From contig NZ_PJNE01000001.1 of assembly GCF_002846495.1 (NCBI RefSeq), forward strand, positions 2,542,001 through 2,606,000: DNA of 64,000 bases, read 5' to 3'. How positions within the stretch are numbered: position 1 is the first letter of the stretch; each line of letters begins with the position of its first letter. Both the position numbers and the translations under genes were made by a program. Below the pieces are notes generated by a model. The model was not told the origin of the DNA. It saw only the letters and a list, made by a program, of their open reading frames with translations, and made no database searches. Below, piece after piece: positions 10,532 through 18,650 of the stretch. This DNA comes from Phycicoccus duodecadis (lineage in GTDB: Bacteria > Actinomycetota > Actinomycetes > Actinomycetales > Dermatophilaceae).

Positions 10532-11404
10532 TCAGTCGCCGGCGACCACCAGCACGGCCTTCAACCCCTGCTTCGCGGCCAGTACGCGCACGGTCGAGCC
10601 GACCGCCAGGGTGTCCGCACCCGGCGTGATGGTCGAGGCGTCGAGCACGTAGGTGGCACTGAAGCCGTCACTGCTCTTGACGGCCAGGCTCGCGCCCGGC
10701 GTACAGGCGCTCACCTGGCCGGACTGCACGACCATCACGGCCGGGGCCCCCGTCACCGACGTGGTGAACTCACCGTGCAGCACGGCACCGAGGCCGCCGA
10801 GGCCCTTCATCTCGCCCATCCCGGGCATCGGGCGAGCGCCGTCGCCCTGACCGTTCCCGCCCTGCTGGCGACCGGGCGGCAGCGCCTGGCCGTTGGGGTC
10901 CTGGCGGCCCATGCCGTTGCCGCGCCCCGGGCCGCTCTGGCCCTGGCGCCCCATGGCGTTGCCGCGCCCCGGGCCGCCCTGGTCCTGGTCGCGCCCGAAG
11001 GAGGTGCCCGCGCGGCCGTCAGCCGTCATGCCGTGGCCGCGGTCACCGACCAGGGCGGCCCCGAGCCCGATGAGCGCGACCAGCAGCACGACGCTGAGCA
11101 CGCCGATGGCGGCGAGCGCCACGCGGCCGCCGCCCGTGGCACGGGCTTCGTCCCACGCGCGGCGCACCGAGCCGGGCGGACGAGGCGTCGAGCCCCAGCC
11201 GGGGGGCGGCGCGGCGGCCGCCGTGGTCCACGCGGGAGCGGCGGTGGGCGCAGGAGCGGCCGTCGCGGGCGGCCCGCTCACCGGCTCGTGGGCCGGAGGC
11301 GGAGCGTCACCCGGAGCCGGCGCCTCGAGCGGGGCGGTCTCGTCCGTGGGCGCAGGCGTGCCCTCGTCCGGGGTCTGCGGGTCCTGGGGTCGACGGGTGG
11401 CCAT
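10532..11404 (-). CDS. membrane-anchored Pro/Ala/Gly-rich protein of unknown function
   Basis: 290 residues. Residues 1-90 are a disordered cytoplasmic Pro/Ala/Thr-rich region, one TM helix spans about 97-119 (GRVALAAIGVLSVVLLVALIG), and residues 125-200 are a Gly/Gln/Arg-rich extracytoplasmic stretch with two GPGRGN-MGRQ repeats. The C-terminal 90 residues look folded (GAVLHGEFTTSV, VMVVQSGQVSACTPGASLAVKSSDGFSATYVL, VGSTVRVLA), reminiscent of the small beta-barrel DUF5666-type domains. No enzymatic motif is seen. It stands alone between the terminator at 10525 and the gene at 11487. Confidence 0.7.
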   Translation of the reverse strand: MATRRPQDPQTPDEGTPAPTDETAPLEAPAPGDAPPPAHEPVSGPPATAAPAPTAAPAWTTAAAAPPPGWGSTPRPPGSVRRAWDEARATGGGRVALAAIGVLSVVLLVALIGLGAALVGDRGHGMTADGRAGTSFGRDQDQGGPGRGNAMGRQGQSGPGRGNGMGRQDPNGQALPPGRQQGGNGQGDGARPMPGMGEMKGLGGLGAVLHGEFTTSVTGAPAVMVVQSGQVSACTPGASLAVKSSDGFSATYVLDASTITPGADTLAVGSTVRVLAAKQGLKAVLVVAGD

Positions 11405-11486
11405 GCCTCATCATCCGCCCCAGCCAGGACGACGGCCCCGCCCGGCCCCGGGTTCACACCGAACTCACAGGTGCGAGGAGCCGGTC

Positions 11487-12425
11487 TCAGCCGCCGGTGA
11501 GGGCCGTGACGACGCGCGACGGCGAGGGGCGGCCGAGCTGTTCGGCCATCCAGGAGGAGGTCGCGACCAGTGCGTCGAGGTCGAGGCCGGTCTCGACGCC
11601 CGCGCCGTCGAGAGCCCAGACGAGGTCCTCGGTGGCGAGGTTGCCGGTGGCGGACTTCGCGAACGGACAGCCCCCCAGGCCTCCGGTGGAGGCGTCGACC
11701 ACCGAGACCCCGTCCCGCAGTGCGGCCAGGGTGTTGGCCAGCGCCTGCCCGTACGTGTCGTGGAAGTGCACCCCGACCTGCTCGGGGCCGATGCCGGCCG
11801 CGGCCAGTGCCTCCAGGAGCCGGTGGACGTGCCCGACGGTGCCGACGCCGATGGTGTCGCCGAGCGAGAGCTGGTCGCAGCCGAGGTCCATCAGGCGCCG
11901 GCAGACGTCGACGACCTGGGCCACCGGCACGGGCCCCTCCCACGGGTCGCCGAAGCACATCGAGACGTAGCCCCGCACCCACAGCCCCTCGGCCCGGGCC
12001 CGCTCGACCACCGGGGCGAACATCCCGACCGACTCCTCGACACTGCGGTTCAGGTTCCTGCGGGCGAAGGTCTCGGTGGCGCTGCCGAAGATCGCCACCG
12101 CCCCCACCCCGGCCGCCAGCGCCCGGTCCAGACCGCGCAGGTTCGGGACCAGCACCGGCCGGCGCGGCCCCCGGCCGGCGTCGCCCAGCAGCGCCAGCAC
12201 CTCCTCGGCGTCCGCCAGCTGCGGCACCCAGCGCGGGTCGACGAACGAGGTCGTCTCGACGGTCTCGAGCCCCGCGGCCAGCAGCCGTCGGACGAACTCG
12301 GCCTTCACCGCCGCCGGCACGACACCCGACTCGTTCTGCAGCCCGTCGCGCGGCCCCACCTCGTACACGGTGACGCGCCGCGGCAGCGACGGGTCCGGCT
12401 CGACCTGCGGCAGTGCTCGGCTCAT
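11487..12425 (-). CDS. hydroxymethylglutaryl-CoA lyase-like enzyme
   Basis: 312-residue TIM-barrel of the HMGL/DRE-TIM family, which cleaves HMG-CoA to acetoacetate and acetyl-CoA (leucine catabolism). Visible motifs are VGPRDGLQNE near residue 24 (substrate-binding Arg and metal Asp), VHFHDTYGQALAN (metal-binding His pair) and the signature GGCPFAKSATGN near 255 with the catalytic Cys. The start lies 6 nt after CAGGAT. It is not embedded in a leucine-degradation operon here, so the precise substrate (HMG-CoA or a related acyl-CoA) is less certain than the family. Confidence 0.88.
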   Translation of the reverse strand: MSRALPQVEPDPSLPRRVTVYEVGPRDGLQNESGVVPAAVKAEFVRRLLAAGLETVETTSFVDPRWVPQLADAEEVLALLGDAGRGPRRPVLVPNLRGLDRALAAGVGAVAIFGSATETFARRNLNRSVEESVGMFAPVVERARAEGLWVRGYVSMCFGDPWEGPVPVAQVVDVCRRLMDLGCDQLSLGDTIGVGTVGHVHRLLEALAAAGIGPEQVGVHFHDTYGQALANTLAALRDGVSVVDASTGGLGGCPFAKSATGNLATEDLVWALDGAGVETGLDLDALVATSSWMAEQLGRPSPSRVVTALTGG

Positions 12426-12474
12426 CCCCCGATCCTGACACGGCCGACCCCGCTCGGCAGCGCCCGTCGGACCG

Positions 12475-14571
12475 TCAGGTCTTGCGGACCCCGAGTCCGT
12501 CGACGATCACCGGCCGGCCCTTGGTGTGCACCCTCAGCGTGATGGTCCCGCTGCGCAGCGACGTGGCCGAGACCGACCGCAGCTGCTTGGTCCGGGTGGT
12601 CGACGAGTAGAGCCCGACCGACCCGATGCGCGTCGAGCCGACGTAGACGTCGAGCGACCCGCAGGTCGGACAGGTCGTGACCACGAGCACCACCTGGCGC
12701 ACGTACGCCCCGGACCGGGTGAGCGAGGTGCCGGCCGTGGTCGAGCGGCTCAGGGTCCGGGAGTAGGCCGATGAGTAGGACAGCCGCGACCAGCCCGCTC
12801 CGGCGACCAGCGAGCGGTCGTCGAGCGGGCGCAGCGTGCAGCGCTCGGCCGACCATCCCGAGACGTTGCCGAAGACGTCGCGCGCGCGCACCGAGAAGCA
12901 GTACTCGTAGCCGATGGACGGGGACACGGTGATCGACCGCACGGTCGTCCCCGTCCATGCCCGCGGCTGGACGTAGGAGGTGTAGCGGGACGAGGACCAG
13001 CGCGCGTACCGCATCCGGATGTCGTAGCTCGCGACGCCCGAGACGTCGGTGGCGCCGTACGTCAGCGTGACGCTGGTCCCCAGGACCGCCGCGGGCAGCG
13101 CCGACATCGACACCACGGGGCCGGTCGCATCCGCCGTCCAGGTGTGTACGGCCGACCCGACGTGTCCGAAGGGGTCGGTGGCCGTGACCTCGAGGGTGTG
13201 GGTACCCGACCGCACGCTCCCGCGGAAGCCGCCGTCGCACCGCGGGACGGGCAGCGCGTCGACGGTGCAGACCACGGAGAGGCCGGCCACCGGGACGGTG
13301 TCGTCGACCACGCGGACCGGGAGCGAGACCGACCCCGAGGTGCGCGTCGGCGCTTTCGGGAAGGAGACGGCCGGTGCGGCCTGGTCGGCCCGACGCCACG
13401 CCAGGGAGTGGATCGGGAGCCCGCCGGACGGAGTGGCCGTCGTCGTGCTCCCCTCCCCGCCCGCCTCGTCGGCCCGCCACAGCGTGACCGCGTCGTCCGC
13501 CCCGGGCCGGTAGGTCGGGACGGCCAGGGCCGCCCCGTCCGGCGACCACGCCGGCGCCCCGAACGTCTCGTCGAGGGTGTCCGCCCGCAGCCGGGTGGTC
13601 ACCCTCCCCCCGCTGACGGGCAGGGTCCGCACCTCGGCGAACCCGTCGGACGTGAGGGCGCCGAACGCCACCAGGTCCCCGCGGGGCGAGACCTGGGGGC
13701 TGTCCGCGCCTTCGGATCCACCGAGGGCGCCGCGGGTGCCGTCGAGGCCGATCCGCAGCATCCCTCCGTCGATCTCGTCGACCGCCAGGACCGCACCACC
13801 GTCGGGGAGGAACGTGGGGTGGGCGGCCCCGTCGCCCCCGGGGAGAGGCTCGGCGGGCGCGCCGTCGGACGAGGTGGAGACGCACCAGATCGCGGGCGTC
13901 CCCTGGTGGGCGTCCCGGGTGTAGCAGACCCGCGAGCCGTCCGGCGACCAGGCCGGGCCCAGCTCGTCGGCGGTGGGGTCGTCGACCAGCAGCCGGGCGG
14001 CGGGGCCGTCCGGGGCGGTCGGGCGTACCCACAGCGAGGTCGCGCCGAGGGCCGGGTCCCGGACCTCGTAGGCGACGGAGCGCCCGTCCGGTGAGACGGC
14101 GGGCGCGCCGACGGCCTGCATCGTGGACCAGGGCACCGGGGTGCCGTCGCCGACCGGCGCCGACAGCAGGTCCGGGGTGTCGCCGGCCGCGAGGACCAGC
14201 TCCTCGGACGCACCGACGACCGGAGCGGAGGAGCCCGTGGTCTGGGCTCCCCCCGACGTCGACGTGACGACGAGGCGGTACGTCGACGTGGCCCCGGGAG
14301 TCACGGTGTCGTCGACCCAGGAGGTCGCGTCACCGGGCAGGTCGGCGACGCGGACCCAGGGGTCGCCGTTGTCGGAGCGGTCGACCTCGACGGCGCCGGC
14401 CGACCCGTCCGACATCCAGGTGACCAGGGTCCGACCGAGCAGGGCGGTCGCGGACGGGTCCCAGGCCGCGGACGCGGCCTGCAGCGGCACGGCGACCCAT
14501 CCCGCCACCACCAGGGACGCGGCGACGGCCAGCGTCCCCCACCCCCCGGCACCACGGCGCGCACCGCGCAC
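12475..14571 (-). CDS. secreted multidomain protein with FN3/Ig-like and TolB-type propeller repeats
   Basis: 698 residues. Residues 1-36 are a signal peptide (basic MRGARRGAGG, hydrophobic core, AASAA cleavage region). An FN3-like domain follows (about 38-115). Then come at least five PD40/TolB propeller repeats (SPDGRSVAYEVRD, SPDGSRVCYTRD, LPDGGAVLAVD, SPRGDLVAFG, SPDGAALAVP). Two Ig/FN3-like domains follow (about 400-590), and the last domain carries a CPTCGSLDVYVGS segment. No catalytic motif or cell-wall anchor was found, so an extracellular binding or structural role is likely. GTG 14571 is preceded by AGGAG. It is divergent from the two-component operon. Confidence 0.75.
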   Translation of the reverse strand: MRGARRGAGGWGTLAVAASLVVAGWVAVPLQAASAAWDPSATALLGRTLVTWMSDGSAGAVEVDRSDNGDPWVRVADLPGDATSWVDDTVTPGATSTYRLVVTSTSGGAQTTGSSAPVVGASEELVLAAGDTPDLLSAPVGDGTPVPWSTMQAVGAPAVSPDGRSVAYEVRDPALGATSLWVRPTAPDGPAARLLVDDPTADELGPAWSPDGSRVCYTRDAHQGTPAIWCVSTSSDGAPAEPLPGGDGAAHPTFLPDGGAVLAVDEIDGGMLRIGLDGTRGALGGSEGADSPQVSPRGDLVAFGALTSDGFAEVRTLPVSGGRVTTRLRADTLDETFGAPAWSPDGAALAVPTYRPGADDAVTLWRADEAGGEGSTTTATPSGGLPIHSLAWRRADQAAPAVSFPKAPTRTSGSVSLPVRVVDDTVPVAGLSVVCTVDALPVPRCDGGFRGSVRSGTHTLEVTATDPFGHVGSAVHTWTADATGPVVSMSALPAAVLGTSVTLTYGATDVSGVASYDIRMRYARWSSSRYTSYVQPRAWTGTTVRSITVSPSIGYEYCFSVRARDVFGNVSGWSAERCTLRPLDDRSLVAGAGWSRLSYSSAYSRTLSRSTTAGTSLTRSGAYVRQVVLVVTTCPTCGSLDVYVGSTRIGSVGLYSSTTRTKQLRSVSATSLRSGTITLRVHTKGRPVIVDGLGVRKT

Positions 14572-14737
14572 GGCACTTCTCCTCGACGGTCGGCTCCCGG
14601 CCCGGGCGTGGACCTGCCCAGACCCTACGAGCCGGCGCTCCCCCGGCTCCGGCGGACGGGAGGGATTCCGTCCGATCGGACGACCCGCTCGCCCCGCCTG
14701 CTGGGCGGCCGGATCGGACGAACGTCACAGCCGACGT

Positions 14738-14757
14738 CCAGACAACTCCCAGACAAC
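14738..14757 (+). promoter_or_regulatory. direct repeat CCAGACAAC x2, 11-bp period
   Basis: CCAGACAAC at 14738-14746 and 14749-14757, upstream of the response regulator start. OmpR/PhoB-type regulators bind direct repeats spaced 11 bp, so this is a candidate autoregulatory site. A single CAGACAAC recurs at 17034-17041, before htrA. Confidence 0.5.
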
Positions 14758-14775
14758 GGGCGGACACTGAGCAGC

Positions 14776-15489
14776 GTGAGTACCACCCAGGTCCCCGAGG
14801 CCCGCCTCCTCGTCGTCGAGGACGAGCCGAACATCCGCGAGCTCCTCGCCACGTCGCTGCGCTACGCCGGCTTCGACGTCGCCACCGCCGCCAGCGGCTC
14901 CGAGGCCCTGAAGGTGGCCGGCGACCACGACCCCGACCTCTGCGTGCTCGACGTCATGCTGCCCGACATGGACGGCTTCACCGTCACCCGCAGGCTGCGC
15001 GACCAGGGCCGCCGGCTGCCCATCGTCTTCGTCACCGCCCGCGACTCGGTCGACGACAAGATCAAGGGCCTGACCGTCGGCGGCGACGACTACGTCACGA
15101 AGCCGTTCAGCCTCGAGGAGGTCGTCGCGCGGATCCGCGCCGTGCTGCGCCGGACCCGCGGCGACGCCGACGAGGAGCGCCAGGTCCTCACCTTCGAGGA
15201 CCTCGAGCTCGACGAGGACTCGCACGAGGTCCGCCGGGCCGGGCGCGTCATCGAGACCAGCCCCACGGAGTTCAAGCTGCTCCGGTACCTGATGCTCAAC
15301 CCCAACCGGGTGCTGTCGAAGTCGCAGATCCTCGACCACGTCTGGGACTACGACTTCCGCGGCGAGTCCGGCATCGTCGAGTCCTACATCTCCTACCTGC
15401 GCCGCAAGATCGACAGCGACGGCGCCCCCGCGCTCATCCACACCAAGCGCGGCGTCGGCTACGTCCTGCGGCTGCCTCCGCAGGGCTGA
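14776..15489 (+). CDS. OmpR-family response regulator
   Basis: 237 residues. The receiver domain (10-125) has the acidic pair in VVEDEPN, the phospho-acceptor Asp in CVLDVMLPDMDG and the switch Lys in YVTKPFS. The C-terminal winged helix (135-235) has TPTEFKLLRYLMLNPNRVLSKSQILDHVW-type sequence and the YISYLRRKID recognition region, as in TrcR/PhoP-like regulators. The stop overlaps the start of the kinase gene, so they form a cognate pair. A protease gene of the HtrA class follows, an arrangement like mprAB-pepD of mycobacteria, which suggests envelope-stress control. The GTG at 14776 is the only start placing the receiver at the N-terminus. Confidence 0.93.
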   Translation: MSTTQVPEARLLVVEDEPNIRELLATSLRYAGFDVATAASGSEALKVAGDHDPDLCVLDVMLPDMDGFTVTRRLRDQGRRLPIVFVTARDSVDDKIKGLTVGGDDYVTKPFSLEEVVARIRAVLRRTRGDADEERQVLTFEDLELDEDSHEVRRAGRVIETSPTEFKLLRYLMLNPNRVLSKSQILDHVWDYDFRGESGIVESYISYLRRKIDSDGAPALIHTKRGVGYVLRLPPQG

Positions 15490-16994
15490 TGTCGGCCCCC
15501 ACCGCCACCCCCGCGCGCACGGAGCCGCACCCGGCCGAGGTGGCCGCCCCGTCGCACCGCCCCTCGTCCCCGCTGCCCCGCCTGGTGCGCCGGCTCGAGG
15601 CCATCCCGCTCCGGACCCGGCTGCTGCTGATCGTCGGGCTGCTCGTGGGAGCGGCCCTGCTGTCGACCAGCATCGTCACGGCGTACCTGCTCAAGAGCGA
15701 CCTCGACGCCCGCGTCGACGCCGAGCTGCGCAGCGTCCTGTCGCCGGTCGCGACCCAGGCCCTCACCGACCTGCGCTCGCAGACCGACGACCCGCTGCCG
15801 ACGAGCTATGCCTTCGCGCTCTCGACCCCGCAGGGCCAGGTCACGCGCCTCCCCACGGGGCAGAAGACGGCCCCGGACTGGCCGGCCCTCAAGGCCGCCG
15901 ACCCGCGCGTGGCCCGCCAGATCCCCTTCACCGTCGAGTCCGTCGGGAGCCGGATGCAGTGGCGCTTCGTCGCCGCGCCGGTCGCCAACAGCGATGCCGT
16001 CGTGGCCGTGGGCGTCCCGCTCGAGACGGTCACGCACACCGTCACCCGGCTGCTGCTGTCCACGGCCCTGCTCGGCACCCTGGCCCTGGTCCTCTCCCTC
16101 GTGCTCGGGCACTTCGCCGTCCGCCGTGCCTTCCGGCCGCTGCGGCGGATCGAGGACACCGCCGCCACCATCGCCGCCGGTGACCTCACCCAGCGTGTGC
16201 CGGTGCGCCAGGCCGACGACGAGGTCACCTCGCTCTCGCGCAGCCTGAACGTGATGCTCGCGCGCATCGAGTCCTCCTTCGCCGTGCGCGAGGCCAGCGA
16301 GGAGCGGATGCGGCAGTTCGTCGCCGATGCATCGCACGAGCTGCGCACGCCGCTCGCGACCGTCCGCGGCTATGCGGAGCTCTACCGGCAGGGCGCGGTC
16401 CGCGACCCGGAGGGCGTGGCCACGGCCATGGGCCGCATCGAGGCCGAGTCGGGCCGGATGAGCACGCTGGTCGAGGACCTGCTGGTGCTGGCCCGCCTCG
16501 ACGAGCAGCCCGAGGAGCGGCCCACCGACGTCGACCTCACCGTGCTGGCCGCGGACGCCGTGGCCGACGCCCGCGTGCGCGCCCCCGGCCGCCGCATCCA
16601 GCTGCTCGGCCGCGACGGCGAGCTCGGGGCCACCGTCGTGCGCGGTGCGGAGCTGCGGCTGCGCCAGGTCGTCACCAACCTCGTGGCCAACGCGCTGCGG
16701 CACACCCCGGACGGCACGCCCGTCGAGGTCGTGGTGGGCGTCGACGCCGGCGTCCCGGTCCTCGAGGTCCGTGACCACGGCGACGGCATCCCGCCCGACA
16801 TCGCCACCAAGGTCTTCGAGCGCTTCTTCCGCGCCGACCCCGCGCGGGGCCGTGTCACCGGCGGCAGCGGCCTGGGCCTGGCGATCGTCGCCGCCATCGT
16901 GGCGGCCCATCACGGCCGGGTCGGCGTCGCCCAGACCCCCGGCGGCGGGGCGACCTTCGTGGTCCGCTTCGCCCAGCAGACTCCCAGCCACTGA
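15489..16994 (+). CDS. sensor histidine kinase
   Basis: 501-residue membrane kinase. TM1 lies at about 43-65 (TRLLLIVGLLVGAALLSTSIVTAYLL), followed by an extracytoplasmic sensor of about 110 residues. TM2 lies at about 180-203, then HAMP (to about 255). HisKA carries the phospho-His in DASHELRTPLATVRGY, and the HATPase domain has the N box NLVANALRHTP, G1 DHGDGIPP, the F region VFERFFR and G2 GGSGLGLAIV. It starts in the TGATG overlap with the response regulator. The likely signal is envelope or protein-folding stress, given the adjacent htrA; this is inference. Confidence 0.93.
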   Translation: MSAPTATPARTEPHPAEVAAPSHRPSSPLPRLVRRLEAIPLRTRLLLIVGLLVGAALLSTSIVTAYLLKSDLDARVDAELRSVLSPVATQALTDLRSQTDDPLPTSYAFALSTPQGQVTRLPTGQKTAPDWPALKAADPRVARQIPFTVESVGSRMQWRFVAAPVANSDAVVAVGVPLETVTHTVTRLLLSTALLGTLALVLSLVLGHFAVRRAFRPLRRIEDTAATIAAGDLTQRVPVRQADDEVTSLSRSLNVMLARIESSFAVREASEERMRQFVADASHELRTPLATVRGYAELYRQGAVRDPEGVATAMGRIEAESGRMSTLVEDLLVLARLDEQPEERPTDVDLTVLAADAVADARVRAPGRRIQLLGRDGELGATVVRGAELRLRQVVTNLVANALRHTPDGTPVEVVVGVDAGVPVLEVRDHGDGIPPDIATKVFERFFRADPARGRVTGGSGLGLAIVAAIVAAHHGRVGVAQTPGGGATFVVRFAQQTPSH

Positions 16995-17060
16995 CCAGCC
17001 TCCGTCCACCAGAGGGGCGTTGAGTGTAGTCAACAGACAACGAAGGAGCGCGAGCCAACG

Positions 17061-18566
17061 ATGAGCGACCAGCAGCACACCCCCCCGACCGGCACCGGCC
17101 CCGACGGGACCGCCCCCCAGTGGTACACCCCCCGCAGCAGCACGACGACCGCCGACCGGTCCGCGGGTGACCACACGCAGACCGCCACGTACGACCAGCA
17201 GCCCACCGGCTCCGGCGCCCCGGGCACCCCGTCCCCCGGTACCGACCCCTACCGCGCGGCCCCCCACGGCTCCGCGCCGTCCCCCTACGCCACCCCCCAC
17301 CCCCCGACGGCCCCGATGGCCCCTCCCCCTCCCTCGGGGCCCTTCGGGCCGTCGGGGCACTCGTCCGGGCCGTCGGGCTCCTCCTCCTCAGGGTCCGGAC
17401 GTCGCCGCGCGGCGGAGCTCACCGCCGTCGCGGTCCTGGCCGCCATCCTGTCCGCCGGCGGCACGGTGGCCGCGACCCGGCTGGTCGACGACGCGCAGGC
17501 CCCGGCCACGACGCAGTCCTCGTCGACCCAGCCGGGTCGCGGCAGCGACGCGGCGCCGGTGCAGCAGGCCAACGCCAACGCGCCGGACTGGACGGCCACC
17601 GCGAGCGCCGTCGCGCCGAGCGTGGTCGCGATCACCGCGACCCTCCCGAACGGCATGGCCCAGGGGTCCGGCGTCATCATCGACGACTCGGGCCACGTGG
17701 TGACCAACAACCACGTCGTCGCCGGCGCCACCAAGCTGCAGGTCACTCTCACCGACGGGCGTACCTACTCGGCGCAGGTCCGCGGTACCGACCCGTCGAC
17801 CGACCTCGCGGTCATCACCATCGACCAGGCGCCGAGCGACCTCACCCCGATCACGATGGGTGACTCCGACGCGCTCGAGGTCGGCGACCCGGTGATGGCG
17901 GTCGGCAACCCGCTGGGGCTCGCCGGCACCGTCACCACGGGCATCGTCAGCGCCCTCAACCGCCCCGTCACGACGCAGGCGGAGGAGCCGCAGCAGCAGA
18001 GCCCCTTCAACGGCGGCTTCCAGCAGCAACAGCAGCCGGCCAGTGGGCCCGTGGTGACCAACGCCATCCAGACCTCGGCCGCGATCAACCCGGGCAACAG
18101 CGGCGGCGCGCTGGTGGACGCATCGGGTCGGCTCGTGGGCATCAACTCGGCCATCGCCTCACTGGGCTCCTCGAGCGGCGGCCAGTCGGGCAGCATCGGG
18201 ATCGGCTTCGCCATCCCCGTGACCGAGGTGCAGAACATCGCCAAGCAGCTGATCGCCAACGGCGAGGCCAAGCACGCCTTCCTCGGCGTCGTCCCGCAGA
18301 ACGGGTCGGCCTCCGACGGGTCGGCGACCCTGGCCGGCGCCGAGATCGTCTCGGTCGAGCCCGGCACCCCGGCCGCGGCCGCGGGTCTGAAGAAGGGCGA
18401 CGTGATCGTCGCCGTCAACGGCGACGCCGTCGACTCGGCCGAGTCGCTGGTCGGCTACGTCCGCGAGCAGACCATCGGCGCCACGGTGAAGCTCACGGTC
18501 CTGCGCGACGGCAAGCGCGTCCAGGTGCAGGCCACGCTGGCCGAGCGGAACGCCACCACCGGCTGA
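17061..18566 (+). CDS. HtrA/DegP-family membrane-anchored serine protease with PDZ domain
   Basis: 501 residues. A proline/glycine-rich cytoplasmic tail (1-112) precedes one TM helix (about 116-138). A trypsin-like protease domain follows with His in TNNHVVAGA, Asp in DPSTDLAVI and Ser in NPGNSGGALVD, then a C-terminal PDZ domain (about 405-490, with ILG-like FLGVVPQ and GLKKGDVIVAVNG). It probably degrades misfolded envelope proteins outside the membrane. It lies 66 bp behind the kinase gene and carries a CAGACAAC motif like that upstream of the regulator, so control by the adjacent two-component system is plausible. The ribosome site GGAG is at 17044. A strong hairpin follows at 18583. Confidence 0.93.
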   Translation: MSDQQHTPPTGTGPDGTAPQWYTPRSSTTTADRSAGDHTQTATYDQQPTGSGAPGTPSPGTDPYRAAPHGSAPSPYATPHPPTAPMAPPPPSGPFGPSGHSSGPSGSSSSGSGRRRAAELTAVAVLAAILSAGGTVAATRLVDDAQAPATTQSSSTQPGRGSDAAPVQQANANAPDWTATASAVAPSVVAITATLPNGMAQGSGVIIDDSGHVVTNNHVVAGATKLQVTLTDGRTYSAQVRGTDPSTDLAVITIDQAPSDLTPITMGDSDALEVGDPVMAVGNPLGLAGTVTTGIVSALNRPVTTQAEEPQQQSPFNGGFQQQQQPASGPVVTNAIQTSAAINPGNSGGALVDASGRLVGINSAIASLGSSSGGQSGSIGIGFAIPVTEVQNIAKQLIANGEAKHAFLGVVPQNGSASDGSATLAGAEIVSVEPGTPAAAAGLKKGDVIVAVNGDAVDSAESLVGYVREQTIGATVKLTVLRDGKRVQVQATLAERNATTG

Positions 18567-18582
18567 CGTCGCATCCCGGACG

Positions 18583-18622
18583 GGGCGCCTGAGCACGGCT
18601 GAGTAGCCGTGCTCAGGCGCCC
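18583..18622 (+). terminator. hairpin terminator after htrA
   Basis: Perfect 18-bp stem (18583-18600 / 18605-18622) with a 4-nt GAGT loop, 17 bp after the protease stop. Confidence 0.75.
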
Positions 18623-18650
18623 AGTTCGTGCTGCCGGGACGCTGGTGGGC

